DNA from: Castanea sativa
Taxonomy: Eukaryota; Streptophyta; Magnoliopsida; Fagales; Fagaceae
Direction of reading: 5' to 3'
DNA length: 64,000 bases
Assembly (NCBI RefSeq): GCF_040712315.1
Contig: NC_134013.1
Coordinates: 40,164,501 to 40,228,500 of the forward strand
Below, in pieces: positions 10,840 to 21,641 of the stretch. Made by a program: the position numbers and the translations under genes. Below the pieces are notes generated by a model. It had not been told where the DNA came from. It was given only the letters and a program-made list of their open reading frames with translations, and searched no databases. Each line of letters starts with the position of its first letter. Positions within the stretch are counted from its first letter, which is position 1.

Positions 10840-11560
10840 TTCAAATTTTAGATTAATGAATTTTTTATGGTTAGGACTACAAACATTTTTAGTATTGTTG
10901 TTATTTTGTGTTTATTTATTATTATCTAATTGTGTTTTTCTTTTTCTTTTTTGCAAGTATCACTCTATAATTCTTACTCTTTCAGTTGGTATCACAATTA
11001 TCGTAAGCATCTCAACTCTCTATCTAATTAAATTTACGTATATGTTTTGTTAATTTTGAAATTATTTAATATTATTTATTGTTATTATTAGTATATGACC
11101 ACAAAAATTGTAATAAATTGTATTATTGTGATCTTTTTATAATCAATTTTACTTTATTATTATTAGTTATTACATCATTACTTGGAAAAATATATATTGC
11201 AGCATAATATGTTTGTTGATTTATAATAAAGATATGTATGTGTATTTTTTTTTATTTAGTACAATAAATCGTACATTTGTGTTTCTTTTTCTTTAAAGTT
11301 TAGTTGACATAAAAATTAATTATATGCTTTATGTATGGTTATATTAATGTTATTATATTTTATTGTTGTTCTTTTGTTCTTAGAAGATATTTATGATTAT
11401 CTGATTATGTTTTTTTTTTCTTTCTTTCTTTTCTTGCAAGCATCACTCTATAATTCTTACATTCCTTCACTTCGTATCACAATTGTAGTAAGCTTCTCAG
11501 CCCCTAATTTAATTGGAAATTATTTGCTTAGTTTGTACTTTTTAATATAGATGATTTGTA
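10840..11560 (+). repeat. Diverged tandem duplication with an exon-like segment in each copy
   Basis: The segments around 10860-11040 and 11335-11530 share order and sequence. Each has a T-rich tract, then GCAAG, then about 50 bp beginning (T/C)ATCACTCTATAATTC, then GTAAGC. The pattern is that of a pyrimidine tract, an exon and a donor, so these may be two versions of a non-coding 5' exon of the PMD gene. Confidence 0.55.
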
Positions 11561-11683
11561 AAAAATGTACCTTCAGATATTGTAATTTTTTAATCTCAGT
11601 ATTTATATATTAAAGATACTATGAAAACGCATCTTCAGATATGGTTTAACTCATTGTAGCGTTTAATGTAGGATATATTTGAA

Positions 11684-13538
11684 ATGGAGTGTGGGTCATT
11701 CGATCATTCTCTGCCAACCCAACAACAATATCACATCTCTAATGATGCAATGGAAGGCAATGTACGTTGCGAGATCCAAATTTATTAATATCCTAATAAT
11801 ATCTACAATGATTCAATTTACATGAAAATAATTTCAACATTAGCAATATAACATTGTACATTTTTTAAAAAAATTCAGGTTTCCACGTTATGAGTGCGAC
11901 CCCAACGGTTTGCACCCCCCCGGCAGTTAGGCGAGCGTATCACCCCATATTTGCATCAATGTAGACTATACCGTGTTACCCGCCTACCACATATAGATAT
12001 TGACTGGAGTCTTATCACTTCTTTGGTGGAGCGGTGGCAATCTGAAACTCATACATTTCACTTACCTAATTGTGAAATGTCGATCACTCTACAAGATATA
12101 GCAATCATTACAGGATTGCCTATTGATGGCAATGCAGTGTGCGGGCCCACTAATATGGAATGGGGACCAGTTTGTCAGAATTTATTTGGAGTGACACCAC
12201 CTGAAACTGCATTGACATATGGTAGCCTTAAAATAACATGGGTTAGGAATACATTTTTAAACCTACCAGAGGGTGCCAATGCTGTAATAACCCAACAGTA
12301 TGCTAGGGCATACATGTTCCAGGTCTTGGCTTTACTATTTGGAAATAAGAGCCAAAATAAATTGCATTGCTGCTTTCTCAAGCTGTTAGCGGACTTTGGT
12401 GTAGCTGGTCAATATAGCTGGGGTAGTGCCACACTTGCTTTCCTTTATAAAGAGTTGTGTACTGCTTCTATTAAAAAAACCATAGAGGTTGCAGGTCCTG
12501 TTTTCATATTACAATTATGGGCATGGAAGCATCTTCCATATCTGACCCCAATTTCAATAATTCCAATAAATTTAAATGGTGACGACCTATACGGTTTTCG
12601 GTATAATATTTACTTTCTATTTCTATACAATATTGTATATTGTAGCGTTTATCCTTGATACTTCTAAACCCTAAAATCAGTGGTAATCATTAATTGTGTA
12701 TAGGTGGGATACCAAGAGAACGTATACTCACACACCAACGCATGTTCTACCTGCGTACCGTTCTAATCACGACACACATAATAAGGATCAGGTAATATAT
12801 GTTGTCACAATGCATCAATGGTTAATTTACTAGTTATATTATTGTCTTGATCGATTATAACATAGTTGTTGTAATTGAAATCGCAGGTTGTTTGGACATC
12901 ATACGATAATTATTTGCATCCATGGTGTCTTGCAGGAAAACGTATATGGCTTACAACAGCGCCATTGCTATGTTTCCAAATTGTTGAGTATTACCATCCA
13001 GAGAGAGTCATGCGACAATTTGGATTGTTGCAAAGATGTCCAAAGTGGCCTACTGACAATTTTGATAAATCTGTGCATTGTGTAAAGTTGACAGGAAAGG
13101 CTGGTGTTGATTGGTGTAGGCATTATGCACATTACTACCGACTTTGGAACGAGCGAGCTCAAAATATAGTTGGGGATGAAAATTTCCATCTAGATGTGGA
13201 CTACACAACATGGTACCACCAACATGGTCACTTATTTACGACACTAGAGGCGGCTGCCTATATGTACCAGGTTATTATTTTAGCATTTTCAATACTGCAC
13301 TAATATTGATAACAAATTATTATTTTAGCATTTTCAATAATACTGCACTAATAATTTTTTTCTTTTTATGTGGCAGCAAACGGAAATTAATAATATGTTA
13401 ACTTCGGCTGTTGCAAACCAAGGGAGGGCTGACTTGACTGCACAACAAGTCCTTCCGGCAATAGTAGAGGGCCTTACTCGAGTGAAGTTATCGATGGAAG
13501 CAGACATTTCCTCCGTCCCTACTGATATTTGCGGATGA
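11684..13538 (+). pseudogene. Plant mobile domain (PMD, MAIN/MAIL-like) gene with a premature stop
   Basis: Five exons can be built with GT-AG junctions and matching phases: 11684-11761, 11879-12600, 12704-12791, 12887-13270, 13377-13538. The product matches the PMD family (the MAIN/MAIL1 and 'phosphatase 7 long form' annotations). Landmarks are YLHQCRLYRVTRL, WQSETHTFHLPNCEMSITLQD, IITGLPIDGNAV, then LQLWAWKHLPYL, VVWTSYDNYL and YYHPERVMRQFG. PMD proteins occur both as host nuclear proteins linked to silencing and as cargo of Mutator-like elements. Its place inside the terminal repeats argues for cargo. Reading from the ATG at 11684, a TGA at 11891-11893 ends translation after 30 codons, just before the PMD; TGA from CGA by C-to-T change is plausible. 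No in-frame ATG starts the domain properly, so I call it a pseudogene. Confidence 0.85.
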
Positions 13539-13750
13539 CATTGAAAATGAAATTTATACCAAATAGTAAGTTTTGAATTTTCTCTGTTTATATGAAGCGT
13601 GGATGCTACTCTATCACATAGATCTTCAAATGTCACACCCCTGCTTAATGGAAGCATAGAAGGAGGTGGCCCTTGGTAATAAACCCCATTTTCGTCATGT
13701 TTAATTATTCCATCGGAATGGATGAGAAAAATGAACAACTTTTCTGCCAT
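13525..13750 (-). pseudogene. MuDR-type transposase, N-terminal fragment
   Basis: On the minus strand an ATG at 13750 opens a frame beginning MAEKLFIFLIHSDGI and continuing with GVYYQGPPPSMLP, SRGVTFEDLCDRV and INRENSKLTIWY. This is the PB1-like N-terminal region found at the start of plant Mutator-like transposases. After about 75 residues (PQISV) the family resemblance ends, exactly where the PMD gene ends on the other strand. The open frame continues to 13334, but that part is antisense to PMD exon 4. The DNA-binding and DDE catalytic domains, normally hundreds of residues further on, are absent. The remnant shows the element once coded for its own transposase. Confidence 0.75.
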
Positions 13751-13759
13751 TCACACTAA

Positions 13760-14790
13760 AACATAAAAGTAGTATTAATATATTAACACTACACAACCAT
13801 TAAAATGCAATACAAGAAGGTAATCTATTAAAAATATTCAATGTTTAAATAGCTAGAGTTAAGAGAATTTCATTAAAGAGGATTGGTTCACTGATAATTT
13901 ATTATTGTCTATCATAGTAGTTAAAATTATTTAGAATGATCTGTTATGGTTACGTAAATTATTTTATGTAGCTCTTCATTTTGCTTCTTCTAAAATAAGA
14001 CAGATTATATTTCTCATGCATCATTACGATAATAGATAAATATTTATAATATCGTATAATTTTTGTTATTATTATTATAACTAAAACTTAGATTTTTGAT
14101 TTAGGGGCATATACTAAACTTTTTTTTTTTTTTGGGTTTTCTTATAGCATACATGTATATTTTAGGCTAACAAAGTAAGAATTTCTTTAAGAAAAATTTA
14201 TGTCAATTTTGAAATTTATTTTTGCCATATGAAATTTTAGGCAAGACCCATAGTTTAAAACATATCATACAAATCAGTTCTTGTTGCAAAACACATAATA
14301 CAAAAACAAGATTTTCATGAACAAATAATTTAACAAAAACAAAATTTTCATGCTTAGCTATGCCCCTAAAACATATCAACATGAATATTATAAAAAGAAA
14401 AGTAACTACTTAAAGAGATGTAACTCACCTTGTAAAATGATAAACACGGATAGGTATTTGCAAGTGTTGTTCCTTATAATTGTTTGTAGAATGTATGGCA
14501 CGCATGAATTGAAAATGGTTGATAGAATTATGAGGGGAATAAGAGTGAAGAAGAAGGCTGATATAATTTTTAGGGGGAAAAGAGTGGAAAATAAGAAACG
14601 GGAAAACCAAAGTAATATTGGTGTTGTTTAAATAAGATGCAAGTTTCATATAAGTTAAATTCTTAGATTTTAAACTGTACTAATAGAAATTGACCAAATA
14701 CAACAAGGACCATCTCTGCAAAAAATCTCAAAGTGTCTTTGTTTTTATTGTTTACAGTGCACATCAATCATTTATAAATCTCTGCAAATC
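13760..14790. other. AT-rich interior of the Mutator-like element, right of the genes
   Basis: No coding signal. It would be the promoter side of the minus-strand transposase fragment. T and A runs (for example 14120-14134) and imperfect copies of CTGCAAAGAATCTC (14716, 14772) lead into the tandem repeat that follows. Confidence 0.5.
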
Positions 14791-15905
14791 CTGCAAAGAA
14801 TCTCTGCAAAATCCTCAGTTTCTTTTGTTTTTTTGTTGTTTACACCGTGCACATCAATCATTTTTTCTTCCATAAACTTCTCCCATGCATGGATAAGAAT
14901 CTGAATAAAAATATCTATGTACTTTAAACTGTACTAATAAAAATTTACCAAATACAACACAGGTTATAAAAAAACAAAAAACCAAAAAGATCAACTTTGT
15001 GAGGAGACTTGTCACAGGGAGGAGGGATAAAAAGTAAAAAGAATCTCTGAAACCAAATTTTAGACGTGATATGGTTTTATTGGGAAGGATGAATGGAATC
15101 ATTTCAGGTAGAAAATAAGAATGAGAGGAAGAGGTGAATATTTTTACAACAAATTATAAGTGTCAGGTTGTTACTAGTTGTTATTGTTAGGGCAAAAAAG
15201 TATCTTAGCGTTAGGTTCAAATTTGAACCAACAACAACTAACCACCTATAATTTATTGTAAAAATAAAAATGTTGTGTACGTTTTTTTTTTTTTTTTTTC
15301 CTTTTATTTCGACAATGCCACTGCAAAGAATCTCTACAAAATCCTCAGTTTTTTTTGTGTTTTTGTTGTTTACACCGTGCACATCAATCATTTTTTCTTC
15401 CATAAATTTCTCCCATGCAGGGATAAGAATTTGAATAAAAATATCTATGTACTTTAAACTGTACTAATAAAAATTTACCAAATACAACACAGTTTATAAA
15501 AAAACAAAAAGCCAAAAAGATCAACTTTGTGAGGAGACTTGTCACAAGGAGGAGGGATAAAAAGTAAAAAAAATCTCTGAAACCAAATTTTAGGCGTGAT
15601 ATGGTTTTATTGGGAAGGATGAATGGAATCATTTCAGGCAGAAAATAAGAATGAGAGGAAGAGGTGAATATTTTCACAACAAATTATAAGTGTCAGGTTG
15701 TTATTAGTTGTTATTGTTAGGGCAAAAAAATATCTTAGCGTTAGGTTCAAATTTGAACCAATAACAACTAACCACATATAATTTATTGTAAAAATAAAAA
15801 TGTTGTGTACATTTTTTTTTTCTCTTTTATTTCGGCAATGCCACTGCAAAGAATCTCTACAAAAATCTCAGTTTTTTTTTTTTTTTTAATTTACGGTACA
15901 CATCA
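14791..15905 (+). repeat. Long tandem repeat, two full units of about 525 bp plus a partial third
   Basis: The landmark CTGCAAAGAATCTC starts at 14791, 15321 and 15844, giving periods of 530 and 523 bp. The two full units are nearly identical, for example through the GAGGAGACTTGTCACA segment. Reading frames seen in both units on the minus strand are copies of the repeat, not genes. Confidence 0.93.
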
Positions 15906-16053
15906 ATCATTTTTTTTTTCTTCTATAACTTTCTTTCATGTACGTTTTAGAATCTATGTACTTTAAATAAGAATCAAACGGTACTTGAATTTGTTTCAGA
16001 CAAATAGACAAGAATCAAACACTCAGCGTACTTGAGTTTGTCGTTTTTCCCCC

Positions 16054-16903
16054 GGCAATGCCATTGCCACAATTGATTTTCCTTTTTTTAATTTTTTTCC
16101 CATTTTCGGCAATGGCATTGCCACAATTTTTTTTCTCTTTCCCCTATTTCTGCAACACCATGGCCACAATTCTCATTTTTCTTTATTTTTCCCCCTATTT
16201 CGGCAATACCATTGCCACAATTCTTTTTTTTTTTCCCCTATTTCGGCACTACATGGCCACAATTCTTTTTTTTTTTTTCCCTATTTTGGCAATACCATTG
16301 CCACAATTCTTTTTTTTTTCCCCCTATTTTGGCACTACATGGCCACAATTCTTTTTTTTGGCAATACCATTGCCACAATTGTTTTTTTTTCCCTATTTTG
16401 GCAATACCATTGCCACAATTCTTTTTTTTTTTGGCAATACCATTGTCACAATTTTTTTTCCCCTATTTCGACACTACATGGCCACAATTCTTTTTTTTTT
16501 CCCCCTATTTCGGCACTACATGGCCACAATTCTTTATTTTTTTTTCGGCAATATCATTGCTACAATTCTTTTTTTTTCTCCCTATTTCAGCACTACATGG
16601 CCACAATTCTTTTTTTTTTTTTTCCTTTCCTCCTATTTCGGCAATACCATTGCCACAATTTTTTTTTTTCCTCTTTCTCCTATTTCGGCAATACCATTGC
16701 CACAATTTTTTTTTTCTTCCCTATTTCGGCACTACATGGTCACAAATTTTTTTTTCTCTCTTTCCCCCTATTTCGGCAATACCATTGCCACAATTCTTTT
16801 TTTATTTTTTTTCCTTCCCTATTTCGGCACTACATTGCCACAATTTTTTTTTTTTTTTTTTTTTTTTTCCTTTTTCCCTCCATTTTCGGCAATGGGATTG
16901 CCA
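16054..16903 (-). repeat. Right minisatellite array (about 20 units)
   Basis: The reverse complement of the left array, with about twice as many units. Type A (GGCAATACCATTGCC) and type B (GGCACTACATGGCC) are interspersed, joined by CACAATTC and T-rich spacers. Confidence 0.93.
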
Positions 16904-16993
16904 CAAACCTTTTTTGTTTTTTTTTGTTTTGCTTTTGGGCACTCGCGCATGGGCATTGAGCACTCACTGATTCGGGCAGGGGCTGGGCAGAAG

Positions 16994-17100
16994 GAATTTC
17001 GGCAACACTGTTGCCGAAATTCCAAAATTTCTCTCTCCTCATTTTCCATTTTCTCTCTCCTACTTTTCTTAGAATTTCGGCAACACTGTTGCCAAAATTC
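16994..17100. repeat. Pair of 29-bp palindromes, right end
   Basis: 16994-17022 is a perfect palindrome with a single C at the centre. 17072-17100 has one mismatch. They mirror the pair at 9664-9770. Confidence 0.9.
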
Positions 17101-17188
17101 ACTCTCTCTCCTCATTTTCTCAAATAACTTGGAATAGTGACTATAACCACAAAAAACTTCATTTTTAGTAATATTTACCCAAAAGACT

Positions 17189-17400
17189 CAAACATTCATG
17201 GTGTAAAATGATTTCCCAATTTCCATTACAGTCAACACAAACACAGTCTAACTGTAAAATATTTTATTTTACATAAATTATTTTAGGTTGATTTAGTTGA
17301 CTGAAAATATTTTAATTTTAACAAAGTATTTTACTACAAAACAAACAACGTAAAATTAGAAAATATTTTCTTGCAAATATTTTACAATGAAACAAATGAA
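17189..17400. mobile_element. Right part of the older repeat split by the Mutator-like element
   Basis: Begins with the duplicated CAAACATTCAT, is rich in GTAAAATATTTT-type motifs, and ends near 17395. See the entry at 8640-9510. Confidence 0.5.
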
Positions 17401-17968
17401 GAACATAAGAGACAAGAAAGAGAGGATTGTAAAGGAGGCCAACTATCAAAGTAGAATTTAAAAAAAAATGTAGGCTACTCAAATCTTTCTTTTTGCTATT
17501 GACATTTGAGTTATTATAAAAAAAAAAAAAACGAAAGGTGGGCTACATAAATCTTTCTTTTTGTTATTGACATTTGAGTTATTATCATGTGTTGTGATTG
17601 ACGTTGGTTGTGATCCCCAATCTTAGTTTTATTTATTTAATTTTCCAGTTTGTTGGGGGTGTGATGGTGAAGAATTTATTTGGAAAAGATCTGATATAAT
17701 TGGGTAATGCTAAATGGAAAAATATGAGCAGTAATTGGGTTATGGCTTTGCAATAAGACAGGTTTTTTAGTAAATTGGCACTATTATCAATGGTTTATAA
17801 GGGGAAAGGGTTTTCCTGCAATCTTTTAGCTTATTTAAATAGCCATGTGAGTCTCAAGGCATCCCTCTTTCCCTGTCATTTTCTTTTTAAAATTTTATTT
17901 TATTTTTTGTTTTCTGGGTTCTGTTTGCCTAAATATTCCAAGCTAGCGTTTATTAAGGAAAACAATTA
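17401..17968. other. Intergenic DNA between two mobile elements
   Basis: Contains an imperfect direct repeat of about 85 bp (17462-17525 and 17531-17590: GGCTAC, ATCTTTCTTTTTG, TTGACATTTGAG). No gene is visible. Confidence 0.5.
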
Positions 17969-18460
17969 TGAAGGGGATAAAAATAGTAAACGGACGGAGA
18001 TAATGAGGACGGATCGACACCGTAAGTGACTCGGCTATGACGGTTGAGTATTGCTGAATATCCGTCTTGTATAAAATTGTGGATTCCACGTGGCATGTCG
18101 TTCGATATATTTCAGATGAGCTTTTGCTTTATCCCCACGCAAACGTGCATACTTGGACTTCTTGCGACACACGTTTAGGAAGACTCCTATATGGAAAGGA
18201 ACTTGAGAAGGAAGTTGTATCCTAAAAGAAAGGTAATTCCACTCAATATAAATACCCAGAAACCCTAGATACGAAGGTACGCATAATATTCTTAACTCTG
18301 GCACTCTAGGGTTAAAGAAACAAGATTCTAACTTGACCTTCGGAGGGTATTCGGCCGACACCACACCGGTGCTCTCTTCTAGGTCCTTTATTTTCTTTTT
18401 GCAGGTGTTGCTTTTGTTCGAGGAGCTTGCAACTCACTGGTGATATTTTCGGCATCATCA
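17969..18460 (+). repeat. 5' LTR of the gypsy element
   Basis: 492 bp, TG...CA. A TATA-like TATAAATA at about 18247-18254 probably marks the promoter. Confidence 0.95.
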
Positions 18461-18462
18461 GT

Positions 18463-18478
18463 TGGCGCCGTCTGTGGG
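18463..18478 (+). other. Primer-binding site of the gypsy element
   Basis: TGGCGCCGTCTGTGGG, two bases after the LTR; a form common in plant gypsy elements. I did not assign the tRNA. Confidence 0.8.
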
Positions 18479-18542
18479 AAAAAGGAGGAAGAAAATCTTC
18501 TGATTATTTTAGCCTCACTCTATCCCTGAGACAAAGAGTTGC

Positions 18543-19860
18543 ATGGCACTCACCCGATCGATGGCAATGAACAACAATCAAGGCGACGAACCACGCACCA
18601 CCGCTTTGGAGAGGCAGGTCCAAACGCTTGCGGCGGCGGTTGAGCGCCTCACTAAGCAGAATCATGATTTGGAAGAACAGTTGCGGCAAATAACCGCACA
18701 TCAGAGTGCACCGCAGGAAGATCAAGAGGGCGCTAGTCCTGAAGGAAGGAACGTGGAAAGACCTGAGGGCAGCAACGCTCCGACTAGACCCGAGCGACAA
18801 GAAACCAATCAACCACTTGCTTTAGACGCTGTGCCGACTCACATAGCCACCGAAATGCAGGAGATGAGGGAACGTATGGATGCAATGATGAACGCCCTTA
18901 AAGGACGGGTATCCAGCAATTTGGACGACCTAGTCCATAGAACGGATTCATCATTCACAGCATTGGTGAATTCATGCCCCGTTCCAGCAAAGTTTCGCAT
19001 GCCCCATGTGGAAAACTATGACGGATCCAAGGACCCGTTGGATCACTTGGAGTCTTTCAGAACCTTAATGCATCTTCGTGGTGTACCAGATGAAATTATG
19101 TGTGGCTTTTCTCACCACCTTGAAGCGGGCCTCGCGAGTGATTGGTACACAGGTTGATGCCTAATTCCATTGGCACTTTTAAGGAACTAGGTGCATTACG
19201 GTTCGTATCACACTTCATTGGAAGTCATCGACACAAGAGGTCTATTGCATGTATACCGGGAATTAAACAACGAGAAGGTGAGACATTAAGGTCTTATATA
19301 GCCCGCTTTAACAAGGAATCCCTCTCGATAGACGAGGCGTACGACAAGACACTTGTGGCAAGATTCACAAACGGGTTACAAGAGGGTAAGTTCTTATTTT
19401 CCCTATGTAAGAATGACCCAAAGACTATGTCCGATGTCTATTACGTGGCGACGAAGTATATGAACGCGGAGGATGCCTTGCTGGCCGAGATGACTATAAA
19501 CCAAAGAAAAGGGAAAGACAGGAAGATATGAAACCGTATAACGGACGAAAAGTGGCTAGAACCGAGAGATCGACGAGAAGACCGAGACCCAAACCACCTT
19601 CGGGGAGGTTTACAAGTTTCACCCCCTCACAAATTTCAATCGACCAAGTGCTTATGCAAATCAAAGATGAAGGAAGCTTGACATTCCCGGCAAGTCAAGG
19701 GAGATCCGAACAAGAGGCCAAGAGATAGATATTGCCGTTTTCACCGTGACCACGGCCATGATACGACGGACTGTTATGACTTGAAACAACAGATTGAAGC
19801 CCTTATAAGGCAGGGAAGGTTGCAGAGGTTCGTAAGGAAGGAAAGAACTGATCAGCCCTA
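18543..19860 (+). pseudogene. gypsy gag, frameshifted
   Basis: The first frame (18543-19157) starts MALTRSMAMNNNQGDE and has a heptad-like coiled coil (about residues 20-50). It leads to the capsid motif KFRMPHVENYDGSKDPLDHL and breaks at DWYTG. Capsid continues in another frame at 19142-19531 (GIKQREGETLRSYIARFNKE) and then in a third (19528-19728). A zinc-finger-like [14 protein letters not shown] is readable at about 19733-19775. Gag would form the particle. With at least two frame breaks this copy cannot make the full protein. Confidence 0.88.
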
Positions 19861-19918
19861 GGAGCAGAATCCTAGACGGGAAAACGAGCGTCCCAAACCA
19901 CCGGTAGCGGACATACGG

Positions 19919-20974
19919 ATGATCATGGGGGGCAACGCTTCAGTAGGATCGTCCAAAAAGGCCAGAAAGACCTATTTACGGACGGTACAAAGTGTCCAGT
20001 CGACGGGACCTTCACTGGAAAGAATACGGCGGAGCGACTCCAGTATCGAGTTTTTTGAAGACGAGGCCCGGCGCCTTCACCACCCCCATGACGACGCGCT
20101 TGTGGTTAGCATACAGGTAGGAGACTTCAACGTCCATCGAGTTCTAGTAGACAACGGGAGCTCAGTAGATATCCTTTACTATCCTGCGTTCCAGCAGATG
20201 GGGATTGCAAAGGAGCGCCTGATCCCGGCATGCGCGCCCCTCGTCGGCTTTGGGGGAACCCGGGTCCATCCTTTAGGATCCGTCACATTGGCGGTGACGG
20301 TAGGAGACTACCCACAACAGATAACTAAAAATGTCTCCTTTCTAGTGGTCGATTGCTCCTCGGCATATAACGCCATACTCGGACGTCCTACTCTCAACGC
20401 ATGGAAGGCCATCACTTCAACCTACCATCTGATGATCAAGTTTCCCACTGAACATGGAGTTGGAAAACTGCGTGGAAATCAGGTGACTGCACGGGAATGT
20501 TACGTGGCTATGATGGAGATGGATGACCATGTACAGACAATGAGCATCGAAGAACAAAGAACGGTGGCAGAACCCGTGGAGACATTGGAAGAAGTACAAC
20601 TAGATGATTCAAGGCCCGATCGAACCACCAGGATAGGAACCTCGGTCAACCAAACGGTTCGACACGCCCTCCTACTGTTCCTCAAAGAAAACCAAGACGT
20701 GTTTGCATGGAGCCATGACGACATGCCGGGAATAGATCCAGCAGTCATAGTCCATAAATTGAATGTATCACCTTCCTTCCCCCCAGTTCGGCAAAAGAAA
20801 CTCGTGTTTGCCCCTGAGCGGGATCGAGCCGCAGCAGAGGAAGTGCAGAAGCTACGAGAAGCGGACTTCATACGAGAGGTGTACTACCCTGGGACCGGGC
20901 CGGCAAATGTGGTAATGGTCAAAAAGTCAAATGGGAAGTGGAGAATGTGCGTTGATTTCACGGGATCTAAATAA
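19919..20974 (+). pseudogene. gypsy pol, protease and start of reverse transcriptase
   Basis: 351 residues open. The aspartic protease shows VLVDNGSSVDILY (residues about 75-90), with DNGSS in place of the usual DTG/DSG, a variant common in this group, and the second hydrophobic signature AYNAILGRPTLN. Reverse transcriptase begins at HKLNVSPSF with the fingers motif GKWRMCVDF and is then frameshifted (TGSK, stop). The protein would process the polyprotein and copy the RNA into DNA. Confidence 0.88.
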
Positions 20975-21414
20975 AGCGTGCCCTAAAGACGCTTACCCGC
21001 TCCCACGGATTGACGCCTTAGTGGACTCTACCACAAAACATGAGTTGTTGAGCTTCATGGACGCCTTCTCGAGGTACAACCGGATTAAGTTGGAGAAGAC
21101 AGATCAGAGAAGACATCATTTGTGACGAGTCAGGGCTTTTTTGCTACAAGGTGATGCCATTCGGGCTCAAGAATGCGGGAGCCACATACCAACGATTAAT
21201 GAACAAGATGTTCGAGCACCCGATTGGCCGCAACGTCCAAGTCTACGTAGATGACATGTTGGTAAAAAGCGTAAAGGCGTCGAATCATCCTGGGACCTCC
21301 AGAGACTTTCGACACTCTTCGAACGTACAAAATGAAGCCGAACCCAAGCAAATGCGCATTCGAGTAACCGCCGGAAAGTTCTTAGGGTTCATGGTGTCCC
21401 AACCGGGGCATTGA
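20931..21414 (+). pseudogene. gypsy pol, reverse transcriptase palm and catalytic motif
   Basis: Two short frames continue the enzyme: DLNKACPKDAYPLPRID and FMDAFSRYNRIKLEK (20931-21125), then MPFGLKNAGATYQRLMNKMF and the catalytic YVDDML (21151-21414). At least one base change between them shifts the frame. The YVDD aspartates are present. Confidence 0.88.
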
Positions 21415-21641
21415 GGTCAACCCGAGAAAGTGAAAACAATTATGGATCTATCTCCTCCAAGGACGGTGAAGGAAGTGCAAAGCCCTCGACAGGAAGATAG
21501 CAACTTTGAATAGGCTTGTATCAAGAGCAACGATGTACAAGTGTCTCCCTTTCTTTAGGACGCTAAGGAGATCTTTCGAGTGGACGGACGAATGCCAAAG
21601 GGCATTTGAAGAGTTGAAGGCATATCTCTCTCGCCCCGCCA

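Larger units (their letters stand above)
9511..17188. mobile_element. Mutator-like (fold-back type) DNA transposon carrying a PMD gene
   Basis: The outermost bases AGTCTTTTGGGTAAATATT (9512 on) and the reverse complement of 17170-17188 are identical. The similarity continues inward through more than 800 bp of terminal inverted repeat. Both sides are flanked by the same 11-mer CAAACATTCAT (9500-9510 and 17189-17199), in the size range of Mutator target duplications. The terminal repeats hold two kinds of palindromic sequence (separate entries). The interior carries a PMD gene on the plus strand and the N-terminal part of a MuDR-type transposase on the minus strand, so this copy cannot move itself. 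Long terminal repeats built of tandem units recall fold-back or FARE-type elements. Confidence 0.88.
15920..17188 (-). repeat. Right terminal inverted repeat
   Basis: Inverted counterpart of 9511-10370, longer because its minisatellite array is larger. Confidence 0.85.

Noticed and set aside
14854..15849. Paired minus-strand frames of about 70-100 codons, present twice
   Set aside because: Same frame repeated because the DNA is a 0.5-kb tandem duplication; no homology and no supporting signals.
16054..16903. Regularly spaced repeats resembling a CRISPR array
   Set aside because: Spacers are low-complexity T runs rather than unique sequences, and the genome is eukaryotic; it is a minisatellite within a terminal inverted repeat.
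16058..17137. Long Phe/Pro-rich open frames across the right array (up to 359 codons) and their counterparts at 9598-10354
   Set aside because: They are translations of the minisatellite and its T- or A-rich spacers; overlapping frames are open on both strands.
18035..18364. Minus-strand open frame within the 5' LTR of the gypsy element
   Set aside because: It lies wholly in the LTR, opposite to the element's transcription, and has no homology I recognise.
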